Assembly (NCBI GenBank): GCA_947095535.1
Contig: OX352772.1
Location: 34,987,445-35,051,444, forward strand
Reading direction: 5' to 3'
DNA: 64,000 nucleotides
Origin: Poecilobothrus nobilitatus
Taxonomy: Eukaryota; Arthropoda; Insecta; Diptera; Dolichopodidae
Every line of letters starts with the position of its first letter. Positions within the stretch are counted from its first letter, which is position 1. This document shows, piece after piece, positions 22,660 to 33,915 of this stretch. The translations under genes and the position numbers were made by a program. The notes under the pieces are model-generated. The model was not told the DNA's origin. It did no database searches and saw only the letters and a program-made list of their open reading frames with translations.

Positions 22660-22960
22660 GTGTTACGACATTATCATTTTCATAATGTATTCTCCTTGCC
22701 TGTCTTGCCGTTGACCACATCTGGTTAGTTCATCTGCGTTTTGAAGCGGTTTTTCACACCTGGGACAAGAGAGGGCCTTTCTCCGCGTTACTGCTTTGGT
22801 TGTTTTTTCCAACAAGCGCTTGGTCCCCATACACGATAGGCGCCCGAATGAAGTTGCCCGCCATATGCTACGGGAAAGTGTGTATTGGGATTTTCCTTTC
22901 CTTGAGTTAATGACCAAAATAGCATTTCCTGAGACCTCTGATTTATTACATTTACAATAT
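22660..22960. other. G+C-rich island open on both strands, unidentified
   Basis: An isolated block of balanced composition in very A+T-rich DNA. On the minus strand an 84-codon frame (22663-22917) contains SCPRCEKPLQNADELTRCG, a cysteine pattern that could bind zinc. On the plus strand two overlapping frames are also open: one reads VDHIWLVHLRFEAVFHTWDK (22695 to about 22915), another NEVARHMLRESVYWDFPFLE followed by MTKIAF. I cannot assign any of the three to a family. Possibilities are an exon, a transposon remnant, a host pseudogene or foreign DNA. Confidence 0.4.
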
Positions 22961-25867
22961 TAATGTTTCATTAGTATTAATAAAGTAAGTGTATTCACTA
23001 CAAAAAGGATTCTTACGAAATAAAACCTAATATGACGTATTAAATTATTAGTTAATATATGATGAAAATGTCATAGCATAAAACCCACACTTACATAATG
23101 ATAATTTTATTTTAGAAAATTCGATTTTAATAGAAAACTGAATAGTATATTGACACAAAATAGAAATTCTCTATTGGAAACATTAATTAAAAACATTATC
23201 ACGTTTTTAGGCTTCATAGAGATAACGATTATATCTACCTATACAATATATTGTTTTTAAATTTAATAGAAATCGATAAAATAAATTCTAACAAGAAAAT
23301 GTCTATCAAAAGAACACAAAAAAAAAATTTTTTTATACAATTTAATACATCAAAAATCATAAAAAAGTAATCAAAATCAAAAGAAAAACTGACTTAAAAA
23401 TTAAAAAGAAAATGTGTCCCCCAATTTTTTTTTAACAATGTCAAGTCTATCAACAATAAGTTTGTCTATTTCCTTAATAGGGAGATTTTATAAATTAAAT
23501 TGGAAGAAATATAATATGATGACACTTTTTTTTCTCTAATGAGAGTTCTTAAAGTAACCTTGTTTAATTTTCTTTCCTGTTTTTACTAAATTTAACTATA
23601 GGATCGGTTTCAATGTACTCACATCACATCCTGTGCTTTTATTAAACATTCCATTATACAAACACAAAACTTAGAAACAAAAAAATAAAATAAGGGACAG
23701 AATAAGTATTCTTTACAACTTTATCTTTTCTTTTGTATCCGTTCATATAGATATTTTTACATTGATATTTTATTTCTTAATGAATAAATGTATTATTTAT
23801 TTATTATAACTTTAAGTAGGACATAGAAAAAAATTTATATAATTGTAAATTGTTTTTCTTTTTAAATACCTCTAAAGAATAAAATTACTTTGTTGGATAA
23901 AAGAATCAATCTTATAGTAAGTCAATGTTTGTAATGCTTTAATTATTGATTCATTTGAAATGATTTTCTTATAGCATTCCTCAACATCGACAATCTTTAA
24001 TTTAACCTAACATTATATTAATAAAATAAAATTCGATAAACAAGGATTTCTATACATAAATTTGTTTGACACTAACACACTAACTAGCTGACTGGATTAG
24101 ATTATCAATTAACTAATTATACCATTATCAAGTAACTAATAACTAATAAGTATCTGAACAGCTTTTATGGTAAATAATGGATTGGATTGAATTATTTGCA
24201 ACGACTTAACAATAATAATACTTAATAAATCCCACGACCAGTTCGCCTTCCTCACCCCATGCGTGAAATCACCATTATCTTATTATTATATTTTTGCAAA
24301 CAACCGATGGTCGTCAAATGCTGAAACATAAACTATCCGTAGGAGTTCTCTTTATTGCGGAATAGTATCTAAAAAATAATAGCAAAATAGGAATATCTAA
24401 AACAGTTAGAATTAGAAGAAAAGAGTATATGATCGCTTACTTAGGTGGTTGTCTATCCTTCACCCTAAAATTCCTTACAAATAGATTTCTTTTTATATTT
24501 TTAAACTTTTCATTCATATTTTTCAAAAAATGATTTCTTTTTATGACAATTCAATAATTCGGAAAATTCATGTTTTTCTAATTTTGAATTTAAATACCCA
24601 TATTTTTAGTTTTGAATATTTCGGGACCAAAACAAAGAGAAAGTTGTTCTATAGAGAGGGTCTATTTCCATCATCGGTGCTAGAGATAATGGGATCTAAA
24701 GTTTATTTTAAGTTTTAATTTAATATAATTGTTTCGTTTAATTTTTGTTTCGTCACTTTTAAGAATAATCGGTATGTAAAATATGTATAGACGAAGTGTA
24801 AAATATTCTGAAGATGTATGAAATTTATTAAATAGCTACGCAATTTCTGAGATATAAGCACTTAATTTAATGTGCTTACTTAAGGTCAACCACCTACCCC
24901 CTTCCTCAATACAGAACAATTTTTTTGTTAATTTTGGTCACAAATACACTTAATAAATATTCTTCGCCGAAAGTGAATCCCTCTGTATATCATAAAGTAT
25001 TTTCATTCCATTCAGTCTCAATTCAGTGAAATACAACCCAAAAGTATAGTGAATAATTTGTTAAAAATGTTCTACTTTTTTGTTTTGATCCTCATTGAGC
25101 AGACTTTAATTTACAATAAAATTTTCAACCAGAGAAGTGAAAAATCATAGAAATTAAATAATGTACTGTATGAGGTTTCTTTTTGGAACAATGAATGAAT
25201 ATTTTTATGTAAAATATATTAAAGATGAGTGTATATCAATGATGAATTTTATACCTATTATTATTATTCCTTGTTAGTTATTTCCTTGAAGGTATTTTTT
25301 TTTTTGTTGTTGTTCCTTTTTTGAATGTGTATTAGGTTAAGTCGCCCTTTACTTTAATTTTCGAAACAACAAATATTGAAATTTTCAATTTCATTTATTT
25401 TTATATACAAATGTTTTATATATATGACTTACTTCCTGTCACATATATGAACATATTATAATATAAATATATTTTATCCTTTATATACATAAAATAATAA
25501 TTTGAGGTTATGTAACGTATTTTCATAGTAATCGTATAGTTCCATCTTATAACTACCCTTACATTCCAATTAATTATTGATGCGGAAAATTTTTTGTATA
25601 TGATATTTAAATTTAATGGAAAATAAGTATTTTCTCATAGTCATAATTAATTTAATATATTATACATTTGTAATATATTTTTATACAGATATCATAAGCG
25701 TTTTGTTTATACAGATAAAATAAGCATTGTACATCTATAATATCAATATATATCGTAAATTAATAATAAAACCGTATTTTAATCTGTAGTAAAGAACTAA
25801 TAGATTTAATAGATTTAATAAAAATCAAGCATATATTGCCAGACTTTTGTATAAAAGAAACTGGTAA
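22961..25867. other. A+T-rich DNA, no firm feature
   Basis: No repeat family or gene recognised. Slightly more complex sequence lies at 24235-24360 and 24880-25060 (GGTCAACCACCTACCCCCTT). A T run lies near 25292-25303. Confidence 0.55.
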
Positions 25868-26031
25868 AATTAACTTACACAATCAATAATTATATATAAA
25901 GCATATATTCAACCTAAGATAGAGTATAACTCCCACATTTTTGTTTTACAAAATTAACTTACGCAATCTATAATTATATTTATATAAAGCATATTTTCAA
26001 TCTAAGATGGAGTATAAATCCCACATTTGGA
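25868..26031 (+). repeat. 84-bp tandem duplication within the LINE remnant
   Basis: AATTAACTTACxCAATC begins at 25868 and 25952. Both units run through AAGCATAT, TTCAA, CTAAGAT and GGAGTATAAxTCCCACATTT (25868-25943, 25952-26031). In protein terms the block KAYIQPKIEYNSHIF is repeated as KAYFQSKMEYKSHIW. The units have diverged by several bases. Confidence 0.85.
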
Positions 26032-26400
26032 CTGGTTCTTCACAAACTTCACAAAGTTACCTTGCCAAAGTTAAAAGTCGCGCCTTACACGTAATAGACG
26101 ATCCAGTCGATCAAGTAACTCTTACTTTTAAAGCTTTAGCTATTTTTTATAGATATCTTGTAGGGAACGACACTTATATTATTGAATTACAATCAATAAT
26201 GCCTCCTTTCAAGCAATTCCAACGTAACTCAAGAGAAACTGCAAATGCTCATTTCTACATCGTGAAAATCCCTAGGTGGTTTAAAACTGATTACGGGAAC
26301 TCATTTGTTGTGAGAACTGCTAAAATGTGGAACATTCTTCCATCTAATGTATTTCCCTCCATCGATTAATTCTACAATTTGTAGCTATACAAAAACAATC
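25868..26400 (+). mobile_element. LINE reverse-transcriptase ORF, C-terminal third
   Basis: Remnant of a non-LTR retrotransposon ORF2. The open frame 26007-26369 (120 codons) starts MEYKSHIWTGSSQTSQSYL, equivalent to the conserved MEYCSHVWGG segment after the RT catalytic core. It continues with KSRALHVIDDP, LAIFYRYLVGND and ELQSIMPPF, then RETANAHFYIVKIPRW, YGNSFVVRTAKMWNILPSNV and FPS. The order and spacing match complete insect ORF2 C-termini. The catalytic (F/Y)xDD region and endonuclease are absent, so the copy is 5'-truncated. The ATG is fortuitous, not a real start. Upstream, the MEY block is duplicated. It is the best-preserved coding remnant in the window. Confidence 0.88.
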
Positions 26401-26554
26401 TTTTTAGGATAAAATTCAGATTCTGAAAAAATATATTTAAATAATTTTTAGCTAGATATATTATAATCTGAATTTGTAATACCTTTATCAATTACAAATA
26501 GTCAGTACGCCCTATGAACACTAGTATTAACCAAACTATCATAACTTTAAAAAA

Positions 26555-27620
26555 ACAAGTAAATGTAACATTAAGTCGATGCAATCGACTTACTTATACC
26601 CTACACCTAAAAAATTCAAATTAAATTAAAAATCCATAAGTTATTTTAGTTAACATTTAATATAAGCTAAAAAAATAAATGCTTTTACAACCTTTGTACA
26701 AAGTTTCAGATTTCTATCTTTATAAATTCGAATATATGCTTGTTAGGTCTTGGTAAGTGTGTGAAGGCACCCGGACCACCTCCCGAATTCATCCCAATTT
26801 TTAGAGACATTATCAGAACAGGGTAGAATACTCTTATATCAAATTACAAATTTTTATATTTATTAATTTCGAAGATATGCTTGTTCGGTCTTGGGAGTTG
26901 TGTGGGAGATACCCGAACAACCATTCCAATTCATCTGAAATTTCAGGCAAATCAAGGATTCAGGAAACAACGCCCTCGTATCAAATTTGCCGTTTCTATC
27001 TTTATTAATTTCGATGATATACTTGTTCGGTTTTAGGAGCTGTATTCGAGGTACCCAATCAACCACTTCAATTTATCTCAAATTTTAGGCAAATCAGGGA
27101 TTCAGGAAACAGCACCCTCGTATCAAATTTGAAGCTTTTATCTTTATTAATTTCGAAAATATGTTTGTTCGGTTTTGGGAGTTGTGTGGGAGGTAACCGA
27201 ACAGCTCCTCTAATTTATCTTAAATTTTGGACAAATCAGGGATTCAGGAAACAACACTCTAGTACCAATTTTGAAGTTTCTATCTTTATTAATTTCGAAT
27301 ATATGCTTGTTCGGTTTTGGGAGTTGTGTGGGAGGTACCCGAACAACCACTCCAATTCATCTCAAATTTTAGAGATATCAGGGTTTCAGGAAAACACATC
27401 CTCGTACAAAATTTTAAGTTTCTATCTTTATTAATTTCGAAGATATGCGTATTCGATTTTGGGAGTTGTATGGGAGGTACCCGAACCATGGACCGTTTTT
27501 GTCCAAATTCGAATTTAGCCTTCCTTTCGTAATTACATGTCCATATCTAACTCGCTTCCTTTTGGTGGTTACAAACACCATACCAAAGTTAATATACCCT
27601 ATACTTAATGTGTAGGATAT
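26555..27620 (+). mobile_element. DINE-1/Helentron-like element, family A, copy 3
   Basis: The 5' end is ACAAGTAAATG plus the hairpin AAGTCGATGCAATCGACTT and TATACCCTACACC. The 3' end is TAATATACCCTATAC with a decayed hairpin partner (GTAGGATATA). It holds about six internal units of about 143 bp. The DINE core with the GGAC tract is deleted: the array passes directly from ACCCGAACCATGGACCG into TACATGTCCATATCTAACTC, the conserved 3' block. Three overlapping frames of 66-101 codons are repeat artefacts. Confidence 0.9.
26690..27500 (+). repeat. Array of about 143-bp units inside A copy 3
   Basis: The block GTTCGGTTTTGGGAGTTGTG or a variant recurs near 26738, 26883, 27026, 27167, 27310 and 27450, a spacing of 140-145 bp. 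Each unit also carries TCTATCTTTATTAATTTCGA, CCAATTCATCTCAAATTT and GGGATTCAGGAAAC. The array is homologous, in opposite orientation, to the 37.3-39.3 kb array. Confidence 0.88.
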
Positions 27621-28618
27621 AAAAATCACCGTACCTCACTGATATATATGTATATGTACATATGTGTGAGTTTATAAATACAAATTTATTATAAGATAAT
27701 TTTTGAAAATTCTCAAAAAGATTTTTTTCGTCCTTTTTGTTTTATTTTTTTTTTTTTGTTATTTTGTATTTTAAAGATTTCTACTAATAAAACAATATTT
27801 TAATTTTTATATGTGTATAATTTCCTGATATTTTGATATTTTTCGGATTTTTCGGATTACAATTAAAGGGGGAACATTAAGAATTGGTTACAGGCAACAA
27901 CAACAACAAAAATACAAATCAATTTCAAAAGAAAATTTAAATTAAAATTTAATTGCTTGTAATAAAAAAGATTTTTTAGATTTAACAGCAAAGATTCATT
28001 TTAAATTTTATAAACATTTTAAAATACATAGATATATATGCAAAATGATTTTTCCTTAAAAATATATATAGTATTTTATACATAATTTTTCCTTTAGGTT
28101 ATTCATACAATTAATCAAGATTTTTATCCATATTTTGTATTATTTTTATATATTATTTATTATATATAGTAGTTTTTCCAGATTTTGTTGCCAGAAGATT
28201 ATTACCTTATATACATTTTCTCATATAATCTAATCAGACAATTCAATAAAATTTCTTTTGATAATCATATAGATTAAATATTAGACTCAACACTATAATC
28301 TATTCCATATCATAATTTGTACATGTAATTATAAATTTTTATTTTTATTATTCTTTTAAGATTATTAATATTACATTTACAAAACAACTTTAAATTTAAA
28401 TGCAAATTCATCTCTAAAGCATATTATTACATACGACCATTTATAACATACGATATTACATACGACCTAAATATCTATTAATAAAAGTGTTGGAAGGAAT
28501 ATAATATCAGATTTCCACGCTCTTTTTATTCTTATATATACATATCTTTATTTAGTCTTCATGATTCCTTCTTTAAGCACCCATAAGTTTGCAAGGTAAA
28601 ATTTTCATTTTTAAAACA
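27621..28618. other. A+T-rich DNA, no feature seen
   Basis: Simple A/T sequence with TATATATGTATATG motifs near 27640 and several T runs. Nothing recognised. Confidence 0.6.
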
Positions 28619-28740
28619 CTTTTTTTTTATTGCGAGGGGTGATGCTAAATTAGAAGGACTCCAATGAGCTCAACGCTTGAATTTCTTTGTGTAATGTTGA
28701 ACTTGAACCAACCAAACGCTACCTCCCTTATGTTACAAGG
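28619..28740 (-). mobile_element. Family D repeat, copy (minus strand)
   Basis: On the minus strand it reads AAGGGAGGTAGCGTTTGGTT, GGTTCAAGTTCAACATTAC, GAGCTCATTGGAGTCC and CATCACCCCTCGCAATAAAA. This aligns in order with copy 1 at 16228-16360, including the terminal A run (a T run near 28619-28630 on the plus strand). Confidence 0.6.
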
Positions 28741-28795
28741 GTTAGAACTATGTTACAAGGGTTATAAGGGTTAGAACTTATGTTACAAGGGACTG
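28728..28795 (+). repeat. Short tandem duplications (TATGTTACAAGGGTTAGAAC)
   Basis: ATGTTACAAGG occurs three times within about 70 bp, two of them followed by GTTAGAAC or GTTATAAGGGTTAGAAC. It directly abuts the D copy. Confidence 0.85.
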
Positions 28796-28799
28796 TTTG

Positions 28800-31700
28800 A
28801 TTTGAGGTTTGGAGAAAATAAATATAAAGAAAATTGGGAAATATGGGCAATTACTGGATGTTGCGATGTTGAGTAGTTAGAAAAAAGATGAAATTTAATT
28901 TAAAAATATGACATAAGAATGAGAATGTTAAATATGAGTATAAGAATTTATTTTCTTTTAAATAGTTTTTTTTTTTTAGAAAAATAATAAATACCGACGC
29001 CTGATCGAATATCGCAGAAGATTTTTATTTTGAAAAAATCAGTTAATAGATGTTAATTTTTTAAACTATTGAAATTTTTAAATAGCTTTTGCTTTTATTT
29101 AATTGAAGTTTAATTATAGTAAGTTTATAACAGAAAAGGAAGAATCAATCGTATCTCAAGCAGCCTTTGAGAATATTTAAAATAAAAAGAAAAAAAATTG
29201 TTTTAAGAAAATTCAATATAAAAAAAGTAAAGTTCTGTTATATAAGTTCTGTTATATAAATTTCAAAGGACATGGAAACTTTGCTAAAAACTATAATATA
29301 TATGTATGTAATTCAAAAATAATTTTTTTTTTTAAATTTTATATTAATTTTTGAATATCCTTGAAATTTTCACTGACATATTTATTTATATACAAAATAT
29401 TCATAAATATATACAAATTTATAAACATTCGAAATTCGAATACATAAATTATGTGATATAAAGATAATAATGATAAGAAATAAAATCATCACGTTACTCA
29501 TTTTCATTTTATACACATCACATACATATATATATTACAGTTACATGGAAATACATATATCAAATTCATCGGAATAACATTTAACGGTAATTTATACCTT
29601 AAAAAATACCCACATTTTACTATTACATCTATACCATTATCTCTTTCTTTCTATTCTTATAAAATAGTATCTGTTTGTTATATTAAAACCTTAGGAAAAA
29701 AAAAAAACAATATACCACATTTCCTTAGTTCCTTTTTAACCCACACCAACACCCAAAACCAAAACAAAAACTAAAATTTTATATGAGAAAATGAAAAATT
29801 AGACAAGATGAAAACTATGAAATGAGAAAATATTTATAGGTATGTAATAATAGGATATATGTAATATGCCCACAGGTAGAATTCAATAAGATTAAAAGTC
29901 CTGTTATATAGTTACATAAATAACATTATTTATATAGTAGTTGAAAAAAAAAATATAAATAAGAAAGTAAAAAGCAAACTTTTTGATTAAGTACGAGTGT
30001 GTGTTGTATGTGGTGTAACACTTCCGCTTCATTTTTTTTTCCATCATTTTTTTTTTTTTTAAATTTCTATGAAGTATTTGTTTTGTTTTTGAGTTGTAGA
30101 TAGCGTATGGCTCTTCTCATAATAATGGCAAATAATGAAATGAAATACTAGACATTATTTAAACAAAGAAATAATAATAAAAAAGAACAATCAAAAATAA
30201 AAACAAGAAATGATATGTGTTAGGACGAAAAGGAAATGAATAAATTGTAAATGATATTTACAGAGCAAAAAAAAAAATAGTATTATATTTAGATTTTAAC
30301 GTTTATTTTTTAATGCTTTAATTGAGTAATTTTGAAATTTAATTGAGGTTTAATATAGAATAAAAATAATTAATTTTAAATATTTTAAATAAAATTCAAT
30401 AAGATAACAAAAATCCTATTTTAGATATTAGATTATTTTACTAAATTTAAATTGGTTGATTAATTACATAAAGTGGATAATCTTTATCGTTCGTATAATG
30501 CAAAATTGAGTAGGTGTATAGATGTTTGAGGTTTTTCATTAAAAAAATATTTCGTCGTAATTCACATCGTGTTGTTATCTTTTAGTTATAAATTCATTCT
30601 TTTTTTAAACATTTGTTCTTACTAAACCTTTTTCCTAAATATGAAATTAAAGTTCAAACTTTCATTTAGCTTACATTGATACCCAAAGAAGAAAAATCAA
30701 CACCAGATTTGTTAGAACATTAAAGATTTTCATATCTAAACACTTCACACTTGTAGCACTTAAATCAAATATTAGAAAATGGGTAGAAAAAACTTTTTTT
30801 TGTTTGATCCATCAGTTACGTTCTTCATTTCGTGAACTATCACAATTAACTGAATAGTCATCATTTACAACATTTAGTATGTTAGTAAATGATCTTAGAT
30901 GTTAGAAAAACTTAATTCTTATTAGTTATGACTACTGTTAGTAACTAATTATTAATGTTAGTGATATTAATAATAATATTGGCACTAACTAATCTAATAT
31001 AATATAAAAATTTTAAATACACCAAAAACAATCTGTTATTGCAAACATGTAAGTTAATATGCACGAATATATTAATCATGCAGACTACGGATATTTATCA
31101 TGCTCGCGTAAAGTCAGATTCTTAGTTTTTAATTTGTTAACGTTAGAATCAAAAAACTCAGACATTGAGTTAGTTGCTCTCAGTATAAGTGAAATAAGCT
31201 TAAATTTTCTGTAGTCTGTAGAGTGGTGTGACACATTAAAAACCTCGACCGATTCAAATTATTCGAATTTTTTTCTATACTTCATTTGTTCGAGAATAGC
31301 AGGGAAGTTTATATTACCGAGAGCAACCTACTGAACGAATATGATAAGAGGCACTGTAGACAGCCTGAATTAATTAAAAACAGTCTAGCTTCATATGCAG
31401 GAAGGCGAATCGGATCAGCCCAAGTAAGTTCGCGGAAAAAGAAAAGAAAAAATTGTTTTTTGCACTGTTACTAAATACATAATAAATACGTAAAATTTAT
31501 AGATCACGATAGGGGGACCATATTTGGCTTGAGTATTCAAGTATTGGTCTTATATAAGTAATTAAAAGTTGTGATGGGATGTAGAACTATTTTGACTAAA
31601 ACATAATAAATTCAAGAATTGAGTTAGCTTTATTTATTATAGAGTTTTAGTGACTCTTGGTATATATAGCCTATAATCAAGCATCAGTCCCAAATCAGAA

Positions 31701-32640
31701 TTTCGATCAATTCTTTTAATTGGTTAATATTAATATCAAGCATTATCAGCATTATCAGTTTAGTATTATCTTGTACAGCAATTAAAAATTTAATTCAAAA
31801 GTCTAGTTTAAGAATGAAATTTCTTTTTAAAATTGTTAAGTAAAATATTAGATACGTAAAAAAAAAATTTGCTTTGAGTCAGCTCAAACATTTGAGGAAT
31901 ACTTTGAGCACCGAATATAATACTAAAATGATGAGGAACTAAATTTATTAAAAAACTAAGTTCCAATGTTCGCCGAGAAAAACAAGCATTTAAGACTTAA
32001 AAAAAAATTAATTAAAATTTCCAATCACTAATCAAAAATCCCATCAGAACTATTTTACTAGCAGTATCTAACAGTGTCTAAAATATTTTCCACATTATAC
32101 CATTCTCCTTAATTTCAATTGATTTTTAAATATTTAATTTTTTTTATAAATTAAAAAAATTAAAATTAAGAAACAAAAATAAAATTAAATAAAAAAAAAT
32201 ATATTATATTAAATGAAGAACTTTATGAGAAACTATCAATAAAAATAATTTTAATTATTTATCATGATCCTCTTAATATAATATTTTCCAAACATAAATG
32301 AACATCTCTATATAAATTTATAAGAATAAAGAGCTTTAGTTTTGTTTTTTTTTTGTTGTATTCATATCTAAAGATTCTTTATTTCAATTGTTCTCACTTG
32401 TCCTGGTGTTCCTTTACAAACAAGTACATCATGTAATTCTTTCCAAAAACAAAATCAAAAATTAAATGTTAACAAAAAATCACTTGTAAAAAATTTATTT
32501 TTGTCCAATTACTAAAATAACAATTTCAGAACAAAAGAAAAAAATAAAGTTCAAAATGAAAATATAAGGAAATATTTTAATCGCTATTCCTACAACAGTA
32601 ATATTTTCATTGAAAATAATTATTTTTAAAGTAAGTCCCT
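28800..32640. other. A+T-rich stretch, no firm feature
   Basis: Simple sequence, including a 2x GTTCTGTTATATAA duplication near 29234-29262 and T or A runs near 29697, 30045 and 30265. A 62-codon frame at 31286-31474 lies in slightly more balanced sequence, but I recognise no family. Confidence 0.55.
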
Positions 32641-32646
32641 TAAAGT

Positions 32647-33215
32647 ATGCAATCAATTTTTAGACGATGTTTGAAATCAAGACTAATAAGGCCAGCACTT
32701 GTATATGGTGCACCAATATGGTACAACATTAGTGCAAGTTTAGTGGAAACATTACGTAAATATGAAAGAAAGTGCTTGAGAGTATGTACTAATATTAATA
32801 GAAAACCCGAATCCGACTACAAATATTATTAATCAAACAAATATCTGTACAAGGAAGCCCAAATCATAAGAATCGATATTTTTTTTATAATAAAATTAGT
32901 TCAAAATCACTATAATAGAGCACAAAATGCTTCAGAAAGTGGTTTAATATCTCATATATTCTACCACAATGAGGAGTAAATTAAAAAGACTTTCCTCATT
33001 GCCCCTGAGCACCTAATCTTTTTAGATCAAAAAGGTTACATCCAAAACCATAACCATGTCCCTCTATTATATCACTGTAATAGAAGAGCTACATGCAAGG
33101 TTATAGATTTTCAACCGGGCAATATTAACGGAGTAAATTTAAAATATGATATGTCTACACCAGAAAAAAACAAATCATTAAACAAAAACTATTGGTGGTT
33201 AGATAACTCCAATTA
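32647..33215 (+). mobile_element. LINE ORF2 C-terminal region, third type (broken by stops)
   Basis: Remnant of a non-LTR ORF2 with an organisation different from the other two types. The 61-codon open frame 32647-32832 includes LKSRLIRPALVYGAPIWYNI and YERKCLRVCTNINRKPESD, matching the post-catalytic RPALLYGAPIW...RKxERKCLRxC segment of Jockey/I-like elements. After a TAA and a frame change it continues RIDIFFIIKLVQNHYNRAQN. Further on it reads APEHLIFLDQKGYIQ, LYHCNRRATCKVIDFQPGNI and NLKYDMSTPEKN, ending LNKNYWWLDNSN. Multiple stops make it non-functional. The endonuclease and catalytic RT regions are missing. Confidence 0.82.
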
Positions 33216-33624
33216 ATTAGCATTACGTATTATACACAAAAACATTTTTAGCTAGGTTAAATATATTAAGTTAGACTAAGTTAAGTTAAGGTCTTATATT
33301 AAAAAAAAAACAGATGTTTGGTTTTAATACTCTGAATTTTTCCAAAATTGAATATTAAAAAAAAAAAATTGCTAAATTGCAATACTACTTAGATTTTTAA
33401 AAATAAAATAATTAATAAAATTAATAATAAAAACGATAGGATAAGTTTAAATGTTAATTAAATTATATAACAAAAAAAAAACGGTTTTTCTAAACTTTTA
33501 TAGGCTAAAATAATTTAAGAATGTTAAAAAGAGTAAAATAAAGTTTAAAAAAAAAAAAACTTCTTTGAGCTATCCTTATTGACTATGAGAAAATGTATTT
33601 ATAATGAAAAAAAAACCGGAAGGA
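33216..33624. other. A+T-rich flank of the LINE remnant
   Basis: Many A runs follow the LINE coding end and probably include its decayed 3' UTR (GCTAGGTTAAATATATTAAG and similar). No other feature seen. Confidence 0.5.
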
Positions 33625-33682
33625 AGGGGTCTCGGTGGTCTGGTGGTTAAACATATGGATTGTTAACCAAGGAAATCTTAAT
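33625..33682 (+). repeat. tRNA-like 5' half (SINE fragment)
   Basis: GGTCTCGGTGGTCTGGTGG matches the 5' end and A box of the tRNA-derived SINEs. ATTGTTAACCAAGG follows at anticodon-arm distance with a GTT as in tRNA-Asn. There is no B box, so it is a truncated fragment. Confidence 0.55.
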
Positions 33683-33779
33683 TTATGAAATGGAAATCTT
33701 AATTTATTTAGATTTGCTAATGATTTCTGATAACATTAATAAATAGAGAGCTTCTTTTATTAGAGTGTTATCATTGTGG

Positions 33780-33915
33780 CATAAATCTTAGGAAACTTAA
33801 CAACAATTTTTGCCGAATTAATTCTCCTCGTTTTAAAAGTGCACTACGAACCAAGAGTCTATTGATTACTGACTCATTATCTCATCGTTCATCAATAAAA
33901 ATAATACATAGGTCT
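33780..33915 (+). pseudogene. Possible LINE or gene fragment
   Basis: A frame reading NNFCRINSPRFKSALRTKSL then SLSHRSSIK is more protein-like than its surroundings and resembles the far C-terminus of some LINE ORF2 proteins. No diagnostic motif, so the call is weak. Confidence 0.2.

Noticed and set aside
26863..27629. Frames of 66-101 codons with repeated NKDRNLKF / ICLFGFGSCVGG segments
   Set aside because: Products of the 143-bp units in family-A copy 3, present on both strands.
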